A DNA stretch of 64,000 nucleotides, from the NCBI RefSeq assembly GCF_000758725.1, contig NZ_CP009428.1:620001-684000 (forward strand), in the 5' to 3' direction. Position 1 is the first letter of the stretch, and every line of letters starts with the position of its first letter. The stretch comes from Paenibacillus odorifer (GTDB lineage: Bacteria; Bacillota; Bacilli; Paenibacillales; Paenibacillaceae). Both the position numbers and the translations under genes were made by a program. The notes below the pieces were generated by a model, which did not search any database, was not told the origin of the DNA, and was given only the letters and a program-made list of their open reading frames with translations. This document shows positions 18,292 through 25,663 of the stretch, piece by piece.

Positions 18292-19842
18292 GTGGAGGAA
18301 CGGCCAGCAGGTGGAAACAGCAATACGTCTCAAAAAAACACAAAATCTGAGCAGACTCTGAGTACGTCACTGGATGAAATGATGACTTTGTTTCGAAACA
18401 TATTCAAGGACGATGAAACGCTTAGAATCAGAGTGTTTAGCAACATGTTTACTGATAGTCTTCGCTTTGGGTTAGTCTATGTTGACGGAATGGTTGACAA
18501 GCATTTGATCCAGGAAGGGATTATTAAGCCTGTTATGGCTTTTGATTTTACCAAAAAGAATTGTGACAATAAAGCCGAGCTGATGGAGAACATCCGGACG
18601 CAGGTCATTAGCATTAGTGATGTGGTCGCCTCTGAAGATTTTGATGAAATGATTTATTCGATTATAGCTGGCAAGACCTTACTGCTGATAGACGGCTTTG
18701 CGGGTGTTCTGAACATTGGGGCACAGGGTTGGGAGACGAAAGCTCTTGCGGAACCGGTGACCGAAAAAAGTGTCAAAGGTCCAAGGGAAGGATTTACGGA
18801 ATCACTGTTAGTGAATCTCACTCTTATTCGTCGCAGGGTGCAAGACTCCGAGTTAAAGTTTGTTTTTAGTTCACTGGGAACACGTTCCAAAACACCGATA
18901 TGTATCTGTTATATGGAGAGCTTGGCATCACCGGCTATTCTCAAAGAATTACAGAATCGAATTGAACAGATTGACATAGATCTTATTCTGGACACGGCAT
19001 CTCTGGCGGAATTAATTAGAGACGAACCCTATTCGCCCTTTGAGATGACAGGAAGTACAGAGCGCCCGGATGCCGTAGTCAGTAACATGATGGAGGGCAG
19101 AGTTGCCGTGCTTATAGAAGGCAGCCCGTTTGCAATGACCGTTCCCTATCTATTTGTAGAGAATTTTCAAGCCAGCTCGGATTATTACATTAACTTTTAT
19201 TTTGGTTCGTTCAATCGAATGTTAAGAGTTTTTGGAGCTTTTTTGTCGATCAGTATTCCTGCTCTTTACGTAGCTTTAGTTACCTATAGCCAGGAAATGA
19301 TCCCCACCATGTTGTTGCTCAGTATTTCTACAGCAAGAGTAGCAGTCCCTTTTCCTACAATAGTAGAGGCGCTATTCATGTTAACTATTTTTGAAATATT
19401 AAGAGAGGCGGGCGAGCGGATACCTACCTATATAGGGCAGGCTATCAGTATCGTAGGCGCTCTCGTGTTAGGACAAGCGGCAGTGGAGGCCAGAATAGTG
19501 AGTGCTCCAATGATTATTGTAGTCGGTTTAACAGGGATCATGACGCTACTTAATCCTAGGTTGACCGGTCCTTTAATTATCGTAAGAACATTGCTGCTGG
19601 GTGCGAGTTTTTTCCTGGGGATATACGGATATTTTCTTGGAATGCTTGGTTTAGTAGTACATTTGATGAGTTTGCGCAGCTTTGGGGTTCCATACATGCT
19701 TGAAGTAGGCTCTATCCGTCCTCAGGACATTAAAGATACAGCGATCAGGGCACCGTGGTGGCATATGTATCTGCGTCCGGCGTTGATTGGGGCACGAAAT
19801 ATGAGGAGAAAAGGCTCCAATAAAGTAAGGAGAAGACCATGA
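18292..19842 (+). CDS. gerKA: Spore germinant receptor A subunit (GerA/GerKA family)
   Basis: A 516-residue A subunit of a GerA-type nutrient receptor, located in the spore inner membrane. A soluble N-terminal domain (about 1-280; TLRIRVFSNMFTDSLRFGLV, DTASLAELIRDEPYSPFEMT, EGRVAVLIEGSPFAMTVP) is followed by about five to six membrane segments and a basic tail. Two GTG codons are possible. The first (18283) overlaps the ribosome site AGGAG, so the GTG at 18292, 8 bases after it, is preferred. The stop overlaps the gerC-type start (ATGA). Which nutrient it senses cannot be read; the K suffix follows common annotation. Confidence 0.92.
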   Translation: MEERPAGGNSNTSQKNTKSEQTLSTSLDEMMTLFRNIFKDDETLRIRVFSNMFTDSLRFGLVYVDGMVDKHLIQEGIIKPVMAFDFTKKNCDNKAELMENIRTQVISISDVVASEDFDEMIYSIIAGKTLLLIDGFAGVLNIGAQGWETKALAEPVTEKSVKGPREGFTESLLVNLTLIRRRVQDSELKFVFSSLGTRSKTPICICYMESLASPAILKELQNRIEQIDIDLILDTASLAELIRDEPYSPFEMTGSTERPDAVVSNMMEGRVAVLIEGSPFAMTVPYLFVENFQASSDYYINFYFGSFNRMLRVFGAFLSISIPALYVALVTYSQEMIPTMLLLSISTARVAVPFPTIVEALFMLTIFEILREAGERIPTYIGQAISIVGALVLGQAAVEARIVSAPMIIVVGLTGIMTLLNPRLTGPLIIVRTLLLGASFFLGIYGYFLGMLGLVVHLMSLRSFGVPYMLEVGSIRPQDIKDTAIRAPWWHMYLRPALIGARNMRRKGSNKVRRRP

Positions 19843-20996
19843 GCAAGCTGAAAAGGATACTTCTGATTGTTATATCCATGATGCTTCTGATCTGCAATAC
19901 AGGCTGCTGGAACTACTTTGAAATTGACGATATGTCGATTGTTGCTGGGGTCGCAATTGATAAGGGAAAAAAAGACGGTCAGTTATTGGTAACGACAGAA
20001 ATTGTAGATACGAAGGAAGGGTTGAAATCAAGTCAGGCTGGTTTCAAAATGATTACGCTCGCGGGCGAGACCATGTTTGATATTGTGCGGGGGATGATCT
20101 CGATTACTGGAAAAAAGTTATTTTGGAGCCATTCTAAGGCGATTATCCTCAGTGAGGAGATTGCAAGGGAGGGAGTCACCAAAGTAATTGATTGGTACAA
20201 CAGGGATACGGAAACCCGATCAGATGTGTATATCTTTGTCGCTAAAGACAAACCGGCTCAAGAAATCATAAGCCTAAGTAGTTCAACTGAGAGTATTATG
20301 TCTTACGCACTTGCACAGCAGATGAGAACTGAGAAGAATGTCAGCACAGCGCCTGTTGTGGAAATCTGGGACTTCATTGACAAGCTTGAGGCTTCTGGAG
20401 AATATGCTATCGCTCCGTTAATTTATGTCCATGAACAAAATAAGATGAAGAATGCACGAGTTAGCGGAACAGCTATATTCAAAATGGATAAAATGATCGG
20501 TATGATCAGTGGCGAAGAAACGAAATACATGCTGTTTGCCAACAATCAAATCCAGGGAGGTGTGTTAATCGTAAAGGATGAAAGTGGAGAGCCTAACTTT
20601 TCGCTCGAGATTTTATCCAATCGCACAAAAATAAAACCTGTATGGGTAAATGGTAAGCTCCAAATAAAACTTAATACACTGACACATGCCGGATTGGACG
20701 AGGTCAAATCTTCGGGCGAATTCAATAGTCTGGACAGCAAGAAGACGATAGAAAGGTGGGCTGAAAAAGAACTAGAAGAGCAGATTTTCTCAGTTATTCA
20801 TAAGGTTCAGAAGGATTACCATGCAGATATTTTTGGGTTTGGAGAGCTCCTTCATGAGAAAATGCCGCGGACCTGGGAGAAAATCGAGAAAAACTGGGTG
20901 AAAGAATTTTCCAACGTAGAAGTAGTAGTGAATTCCAAGGTGATTATTGAGAACAGTGCACAAACGACAAGGTCTATCAAGATTCATCAAAAATAG
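19839..20996 (+). CDS. gerKC: Spore germinant receptor C subunit (Ger(x)C lipoprotein)
   Basis: A 385-residue lipoprotein subunit of the same receptor. The signal peptide ends in a lipobox-like ICNTGC (Cys at about 23), then CWNYFEIDDMSIVAGVAIDK, the Ger(x)C hallmark. The rest follows the family's three-domain layout (VRGMISITGKKLFWSHSKAI, SGTAIFKMDKMIGMISGEE, and a C-terminal helical part). The start overlaps the gerKA stop by 4 bases, indicating coupled translation. Confidence 0.92.
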   Translation: MSKLKRILLIVISMMLLICNTGCWNYFEIDDMSIVAGVAIDKGKKDGQLLVTTEIVDTKEGLKSSQAGFKMITLAGETMFDIVRGMISITGKKLFWSHSKAIILSEEIAREGVTKVIDWYNRDTETRSDVYIFVAKDKPAQEIISLSSSTESIMSYALAQQMRTEKNVSTAPVVEIWDFIDKLEASGEYAIAPLIYVHEQNKMKNARVSGTAIFKMDKMIGMISGEETKYMLFANNQIQGGVLIVKDESGEPNFSLEILSNRTKIKPVWVNGKLQIKLNTLTHAGLDEVKSSGEFNSLDSKKTIERWAEKELEEQIFSVIHKVQKDYHADIFGFGELLHEKMPRTWEKIEKNWVKEFSNVEVVVNSKVIIENSAQTTRSIKIHQK

Positions 20997-21005
20997 GTGA
21001 TAATA

Positions 21006-21209
21006 TTGGTTGTGGTGGTCATGTTTATCTATGTAGTAATTGTTTTAATTGATCCTTATGGTCTGTGGAAGCAGGGGATGAAGCGGGATTTTTATGTTTC
21101 TTCTGCATTATGTCTAATTTCATTCTGTATTGCCTTTGCATTGGCAATGAGATGGTCGATTCCTAGTCCGTCACCATTCCTTGTGTATTGGATCAAGAAG
21201 CTATTCTAG
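21006..21209 (+). CDS. Small two-helix membrane protein, candidate receptor D subunit
   Basis: A 67-residue protein with two hydrophobic segments (about 1-15 and 31-48) joined by a short basic loop (PYGLWKQGMKRDFY). Small two-helix D subunits of this size occur in some Bacillus germinant-receptor operons and modulate germination. Its place between C and B subunits and its topology fit that role; I see no diagnostic motif. The open frame starts at GTG 20997 right after the previous stop, but AGGTGA at 20995-21000 fits the TTG at 21006. Confidence 0.6.
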   Translation: MVVVVMFIYVVIVLIDPYGLWKQGMKRDFYVSSALCLISFCIAFALAMRWSIPSPSPFLVYWIKKLF

Positions 21210-21235
21210 GTATTAGCCTAAAGGGAGAATAGAGT

Positions 21236-22348
21236 ATGAATAAAGAGATCATATCAACAGGGCATGCTATTAGTATTGCTGTCTTATTTATTATGGGGAC
21301 TTCAATATTTATGGGCGTACCGGGACAATCCGGTAACAGTAACTGGATCGCCGTATTGTTAGCTATGGTGCTGGTTGCCCCACTTTTGCTGATATATGCC
21401 AGACTCCACGTCCTATTACCGGGTAAGGATCTATTTGATATGTTGATTACCGTGTTTGGCGGAATCCTGGGTCGAATCATCTCCACTCTCTATATATGGT
21501 ATTCCTTTCATTTGGGGGCACTAATTATTAGAAACTTTGGAGAATTCAGTCGCACAATTACCTTAACGGATACCCCTATGTTAGCACCTATGATATGTCT
21601 GGGACTATTGTGTGTTTGGGTGGTTAAGGCGGGGATTGAAGTGATGGGGAGAAGCGCTAAGCTCCTGTTGCTGTTTGCTGTATTTGTTAATTTAGTACTG
21701 ATAACACTCGCCTTTTCCAGACTGGAATATCATCATTTACTTCCTCTGTTGGACAAAGGCTGGCAGCCTTTATTAAGCGACACTCTGGGTACTTTTTCTT
21801 TTCCATTTGCGGAGATTGTAATATTTCTGGGAGCATTCAGTAATTTATCGGACAAGAGCTCAATACGGAAGATATTATTTGGTAGTCTAGTAATTTCAGG
21901 GGTGATTATCATTATGGCTACTTTGCGTAACCTGTTGATGCTGGGTCCTGAAGTTCTATCCAGTTTATATTTTCCCGCTTATGTGTCTGCTGGCCGTATT
22001 AATGTAGGTGATTTTCTGACCCGAATTGAAGGTTCATCGGCAGTTGCTTTTGTAATCACTACTTTTATCAAGACAAGTTTATGTCTGTATGTAGCGAGTA
22101 GTGGGATAGCAAAAGTACTCAAGCTCAAGAGTTACCGCTCTGTTGTGCTTCAGATGGGACTACTCATGATCTATTTTGCGGATTTTGTGTACAAGGATAT
22201 TATGGAAATGTACTATTTTTCTTACCATATTTATAAAATATACGCCTTTCCTTTTCAGGTGATTATTCCACTGATGTTATGGATTTGCGCTGAAATTGTT
22301 GTGAGCCGGCGTAAAAATAAACAGCTAGCGCCGCAGTTGCAGCAATAG
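21236..22348 (+). CDS. gerKB: Spore germinant receptor B subunit (GerAB/GerKB permease-like)
   Basis: A 370-residue membrane protein with about ten hydrophobic segments, of the spore-germination branch of the amino acid/polyamine/organocation superfamily. Family features include the N-terminal ISTGHAISIAVLFIMGTSIF, the loop LLPGKDLFDMLITVFGGILG and EFSRTITLTDTPM. It probably forms the ligand-binding or channel part of the receptor with A and C. Ribosome site AAAGGGAG precedes the ATG. Gene order A-C-D-B matches one of the usual ger operon orders. Confidence 0.92.
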   Translation: MNKEIISTGHAISIAVLFIMGTSIFMGVPGQSGNSNWIAVLLAMVLVAPLLLIYARLHVLLPGKDLFDMLITVFGGILGRIISTLYIWYSFHLGALIIRNFGEFSRTITLTDTPMLAPMICLGLLCVWVVKAGIEVMGRSAKLLLLFAVFVNLVLITLAFSRLEYHHLLPLLDKGWQPLLSDTLGTFSFPFAEIVIFLGAFSNLSDKSSIRKILFGSLVISGVIIIMATLRNLLMLGPEVLSSLYFPAYVSAGRINVGDFLTRIEGSSAVAFVITTFIKTSLCLYVASSGIAKVLKLKSYRSVVLQMGLLMIYFADFVYKDIMEMYYFSYHIYKIYAFPFQVIIPLMLWICAEIVVSRRKNKQLAPQLQQ

Positions 22349-22364
22349 CTCTAATAGGAGGATA

Positions 22365-22418
22365 CAGGTGTCTCGTAAGCCTTAAAGTGGCTGGTTGCCC
22401 GTGTCTTTTTTTATTTCG
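22365..22418 (+). terminator. Probable terminator of the ger operon
   Basis: Imperfect outer stem (GATACAGG / CCCGTGTC) and inner stem (AGCC / GGCT) followed by TTTTTTT. Confidence 0.5.
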
Positions 22419-22466
22419 TTTTATTTGATCACATTTACGCTTTTAAAGCCGCGGGAAATGTGCAAA

Positions 22467-22487
22467 TAGCGTCCTCTGAGTCCGTAA
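22467..22487. repeat. Solo family-A palindrome unit
   Basis: A single 21-bp unit (TAGCGTCCTCTGAGTCCGTA plus A) equivalent to unit 4 of the family-A arrays, preceded by a degenerate spacer. Units 1-3 are missing, so it is a remnant or a solo site. Confidence 0.6.
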
Positions 22488-22573
22488 GTTTCAGGAGAAG
22501 GCGATGATGCTATAATGATAGATACATAGATAGAGTTTACTTTTTTATTGAGAACAGGGGAGCTGATCTATCA

Positions 22574-23092
22574 TTGAATACATATATTCTTATATATGAT
22601 AGCTTTGTGCAGTTTGAGGTTACATTGGCAGCTTATTTTATGAAAACAAAGGGCGAGGTCTATACCTTAAGCTTGGAAGATAAGGCGTTAATCTCCTGCG
22701 AGGGTTTTTCTGTGAATCCATCAGTATTGGTTGAAAATGTGGACGTTAGCACCATAGATTTATTGATTATCCCTGGTGGGGAAACAGATAATTTAATAGG
22801 GCAGGAGGCTCTATTAGATTTAATCAGAAGCCTGAATCGAGCAGGAAAAGTCATCGCGGGCATTTGCGGTGGGGTATCCATTCTTAAGGCTGCCGGAGTA
22901 CTGGATGGTAAGGTTTATGTGGACAATGAATCTGGGGTATCTAACGTCTTTGTCGATGGAACAATCATTACCGCTAAACCGAATGGATATGTAGACTTTG
23001 CGCTTGAAATTGGGCGAATAATGAGTATCTATAAAGATGAGGCAGATTTGCAAGAAACGATAGATTTCTTTAAACATTTTAAATCCGTCTAA
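22574..23092 (+). CDS. DJ-1/PfpI-family protein
   Basis: A 172-residue class-I glutamine-amidotransferase-like protein. The nucleophile elbow is AGICGGVSIL (Cys at about residue 99), preceded by DLLIIPGGE with the conserved glycine pair and followed by the family tail. Members include glyoxalases, chaperones and ThiJ-like enzymes, so the reaction cannot be given. It starts with TTG, supported by AGGGGAG at 22556-22562, and leads a run of five closely spaced genes. Confidence 0.85.
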   Translation: MNTYILIYDSFVQFEVTLAAYFMKTKGEVYTLSLEDKALISCEGFSVNPSVLVENVDVSTIDLLIIPGGETDNLIGQEALLDLIRSLNRAGKVIAGICGGVSILKAAGVLDGKVYVDNESGVSNVFVDGTIITAKPNGYVDFALEIGRIMSIYKDEADLQETIDFFKHFKSV

Positions 23093-23115
23093 GGAGTAGA
23101 AGAGGGGAAACATGT

Positions 23116-23742
23116 ATGAACGTTAGCAATATCATTATGTCCTCTTATTGGGGTAGAGAGGTTAAACATAAATATATCACCCAAGGGTCCAAAGCGCTGG
23201 CTGTTATTTTTCCGGGTAAAAATTATTCAGCTGATCGCTCTCTGCTAGATTATGCGGCTAAAGCTGCCCGGGAGCATAATTGTGATGTTCTGCTTTTAGA
23301 ATATGGTTACCAGAGTGCAAGGGTGGATTTCAAACGTGAAGAAATGAGTATTATCATTGAGGAATGTAAAGCTGTGATCGCTTCTCTTCCGGATTATAAG
23401 AGATTTCTTTTTATAAGTAAAAGCATGGGCGCTGTTATTGCAGGTAGAATAGCTGAAGAGCTAGAAATACAGAAGAAGACGTCTCATCTATATATCACCC
23501 CGTTGCCTGAGGCGGTGCCGCTGATTCAGCGGAGTCGTGGTACTGTAATCTATGGCGGCAGTGACCCCTTATTTGGTCAAGAACATTCCGGTGAAATTAG
23601 TGGGCTGAATCATTTGAAGGTGTATAGAATCGATGATGCTAATCATTCGCTGGAGGTAGGCAGTGTCAATGAGTCACTAGCTATACTGTTGGTCATCATT
23701 AATTTCTATCATGAGTTTTTCCGGGATGCTTTAAATACATAA
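23116..23742 (+). CDS. Alpha/beta-hydrolase-like protein
   Basis: A 208-residue soluble protein. It shows a short alpha/beta-hydrolase plan: AVIFPGKNYSADRSLLDYAA (oxyanion region), SKSMG (about 97-101) as the nucleophile elbow, GGSDPLFG as the acid loop and DANHSLE as the His loop. The family is otherwise weakly conserved and the substrate is unknown. It lies 23 bases after the DJ-1 gene with its own ribosome site. Confidence 0.7.
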   Translation: MNVSNIIMSSYWGREVKHKYITQGSKALAVIFPGKNYSADRSLLDYAAKAAREHNCDVLLLEYGYQSARVDFKREEMSIIIEECKAVIASLPDYKRFLFISKSMGAVIAGRIAEELEIQKKTSHLYITPLPEAVPLIQRSRGTVIYGGSDPLFGQEHSGEISGLNHLKVYRIDDANHSLEVGSVNESLAILLVIINFYHEFFRDALNT

Positions 23743-23760
23743 CTTTAGGAGATGATGATT

Positions 23761-24057
23761 GTGATTTTGGAAGCTGCGATGCTGCAAGTAAAGCCTGGTT
23801 TGACTACTGAATTTGAGCAAAGCTTCAAGGAGGCGTCAAGTTTAATCTCCTCGATAGAGGGTTATATGGGCCATGAATTACAACATTGCTTGGAGGATGA
23901 TCATAAGTATCTGTTGCTGGTGAAGTGGAGAACGCTTGAAGACCACACTGTTGGTTTTAGAGAATCCAGCCAATATCAGGAATGGAAAGCACTCCTTCAC
24001 CATTACTACGACCCATTTCCGGTAGTTGAGCATTTTACCCGCATTAATCTGGACTAA
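23761..24057 (+). CDS. Antibiotic-biosynthesis-monooxygenase (ABM) domain protein
   Basis: A 98-residue single-domain ferredoxin-like protein. The ABM pattern is seen in EAAMLQVKPGLTTEFEQSF, GYMGHELQHCLEDDHKYLLL and VKWRTLEDHTVGFRESSQYQ. Members are small heme- or quinone-acting enzymes, often with unknown substrates. Two ATGs (23752, 23755) adjoin the ribosome site AGGAG too closely; the GTG at 23761, 9 bases away, is chosen. Confidence 0.85.
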   Translation: MILEAAMLQVKPGLTTEFEQSFKEASSLISSIEGYMGHELQHCLEDDHKYLLLVKWRTLEDHTVGFRESSQYQEWKALLHHYYDPFPVVEHFTRINLD

Positions 24058-24071
24058 ATGGAGGATACCGA

Positions 24072-24890
24072 ATGAAGGCGAAGCTTGTTGGGGAAGGCAG
24101 AACAGCGGAGATCTGGCAACATGACGATCAGAGGATTCTTAAATTGTACCGGGAGGATATAGCAGAGCAACACGTCAGCCGGGAATATAAAATCAGCCGG
24201 TTTGTACATGCGCGGGGTGTTCGGACCCCTCAGCCTTTTGAGCTTATTACTGAACAGAATCGACAAGGTATCGTTTTTCAACAAATTCAGGGTCCCTCTT
24301 TACTAAAGGTGATGGGTGAGAAGCCTTGGAAAGTTACCCAATATGCCAGGCTGATGGCGGGGCTTCATTGTGATTTGCATAAGCTTGAAACTACAGAGGA
24401 AATCGGCCAGCAAAAGGATATGCTGAAAAGTCAGATCATGGTTGCCCCTATGCTGAGCGAAGAGGAAAAATCCGTCATTTTGAAGTATCTGGAGAAGCTG
24501 CCGGAAGGCACTCGTTTATGTCATGGGGATTTTCATCCCGACAATGTGCTTATGGATGAACAGCTCTGGGTGATCGACTGGATGACGGGTGTAGTGGGAG
24601 AACCTGCTGGAGATGCTGCGCGTTCCGTAGTGATGTTCAGTTTGGGAGCTATGCCTCCGGGAGCTTCTGCCTTCTCCAAATTAATGTTAGGTTTTATAAG
24701 AAAAAGATTAACTAAGGGATACATTCAAGAGTATCTCAGATTATCAGGACACACTTATGAGGACGTAGACCGCTGGATTTTGCCGATCGCGGCCGCGCGT
24801 CTGGTGGAGGGGCTTTCGCCTCCAGAGAAGGAGCTGCTGGTAAAAGAAGTTCGTAAACGTCTACACACCTTAGCCGCAGAGGTAAGCTGA
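24072..24890 (+). CDS. Aminoglycoside-phosphotransferase-like kinase (APH family)
   Basis: A 272-residue protein kinase-like enzyme. The catalytic loop LCHGDFHPDNVLM (about 155-167) and the metal-binding VIDWMTG (about 172-178) are intact. The N-lobe has GEGRTAEIW and the ATP-binding lysine in ILKLYR. APH-fold enzymes phosphorylate antibiotics, sugars, choline or homoserine; nothing here shows that it confers resistance. Ribosome site GGAGG lies before the ATG, 14 bases after the ABM gene. Confidence 0.85.
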   Translation: MKAKLVGEGRTAEIWQHDDQRILKLYREDIAEQHVSREYKISRFVHARGVRTPQPFELITEQNRQGIVFQQIQGPSLLKVMGEKPWKVTQYARLMAGLHCDLHKLETTEEIGQQKDMLKSQIMVAPMLSEEEKSVILKYLEKLPEGTRLCHGDFHPDNVLMDEQLWVIDWMTGVVGEPAGDAARSVVMFSLGAMPPGASAFSKLMLGFIRKRLTKGYIQEYLRLSGHTYEDVDRWILPIAAARLVEGLSPPEKELLVKEVRKRLHTLAAEVS

Positions 24891-24917
24891 TCATGGCACA
24901 AAACGGAGGCGTATTCT

Positions 24918-25463
24918 ATGACTACCTATATAGCGCTGCTGCGTGGAATTAACGTCGGCGGGAACAAAATTATTAAAATGCTGGACCTGAAGGCGATGTT
25001 TCAAGCTCTTGGATTTGCAAATGTACGAACGTATATTCAGAGCGGAAATGTCGTATTTGAGAGTGATGAAGGTTCGGTGAGCCTGCTTAGCGGAGTCATT
25101 GAACGTCAGATTCATGAGGTTTTTGGATTCGAGGTCTCTGTTATTATCCGTACTTTAGCGGAGATGGAGAACGTGATCGCTAACGATCCCTTTCAGCTCT
25201 CCGAGCCAGAGGAATTCAAAAGATGGTATGTTACTTTTTTACCAGCCGAGCCTTCAGCGGAAGCATTGGATAAACTGCGCACTTATGAGAATGGACCGGA
25301 TAAGGTGCGTTTTGTCGGCAGAGAGATGTATATATTATATGAGGTCAGTGTGAGCCAATCGCCGCTTTTTAAAGTCCCTTTTGACAAAATACTCGGGATG
25401 CCCATTACCGCACGCAACTGGAACACGGTGAATAAGCTTGTTGCCATAGGCAAGATGGAATAA
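24918..25463 (+). CDS. DUF1697 protein
   Basis: A 181-residue protein with the DUF1697 signature YIALLRGINVGGNKIIKMLD at the start, FANVRTYIQSGNVVFES at about 35, and the C-terminal TARNWNTVNKLV. The family is widespread and its function is not established. It is the last gene of the five-gene run and is followed by a terminator. Confidence 0.88.
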   Translation: MTTYIALLRGINVGGNKIIKMLDLKAMFQALGFANVRTYIQSGNVVFESDEGSVSLLSGVIERQIHEVFGFEVSVIIRTLAEMENVIANDPFQLSEPEEFKRWYVTFLPAEPSAEALDKLRTYENGPDKVRFVGREMYILYEVSVSQSPLFKVPFDKILGMPITARNWNTVNKLVAIGKME

Positions 25464-25492
25464 CATAGTTTGGATTGAAAAGAGTACCGAAA

Positions 25493-25517
25493 GGCTCCAC
25501 ATTGTGGGGTCTTTTTT
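25493..25517 (+). terminator. Terminator of the DUF1697 operon
   Basis: Eight-bp stem (GGCTCCAC / GTGGGGTC) with a three-base loop and TTTTTT. Confidence 0.8.
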
Positions 25518-25538
25518 GCGTTCTGGCAGCCTCATTTA

Positions 25539-25553
25539 TTCAGCAAACATTCA
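25539..25553 (+). promoter_or_regulatory. Candidate response-regulator site upstream of the GT39 operon
   Basis: TTCAGCAAACATTCA, within a direct hexamer repeat (TTCAGC at 25539 and 25550, period 11). The same 15 bases occur on the minus strand at 33242-33256, upstream of the OmpR-type regulator. An 11-bp period is typical of OmpR/PhoB-family sites. Confidence 0.6.
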
Positions 25554-25663
25554 GCTTGCACTCATTGAGAGTTAAGGTATGGATGAAATAATACACCTAC
25601 GGAAAGCTTGGGCCGGAGTTACAGAACTGCCGGCATATAGAATGATCAAGGGATAGGAGTGAA

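Noticed and set aside
24072..24890. APH-fold gene as an antibiotic-resistance gene
   Set aside because: Only generic kinase motifs are present and the fold covers many small-molecule kinases, so a resistance call is not supported.
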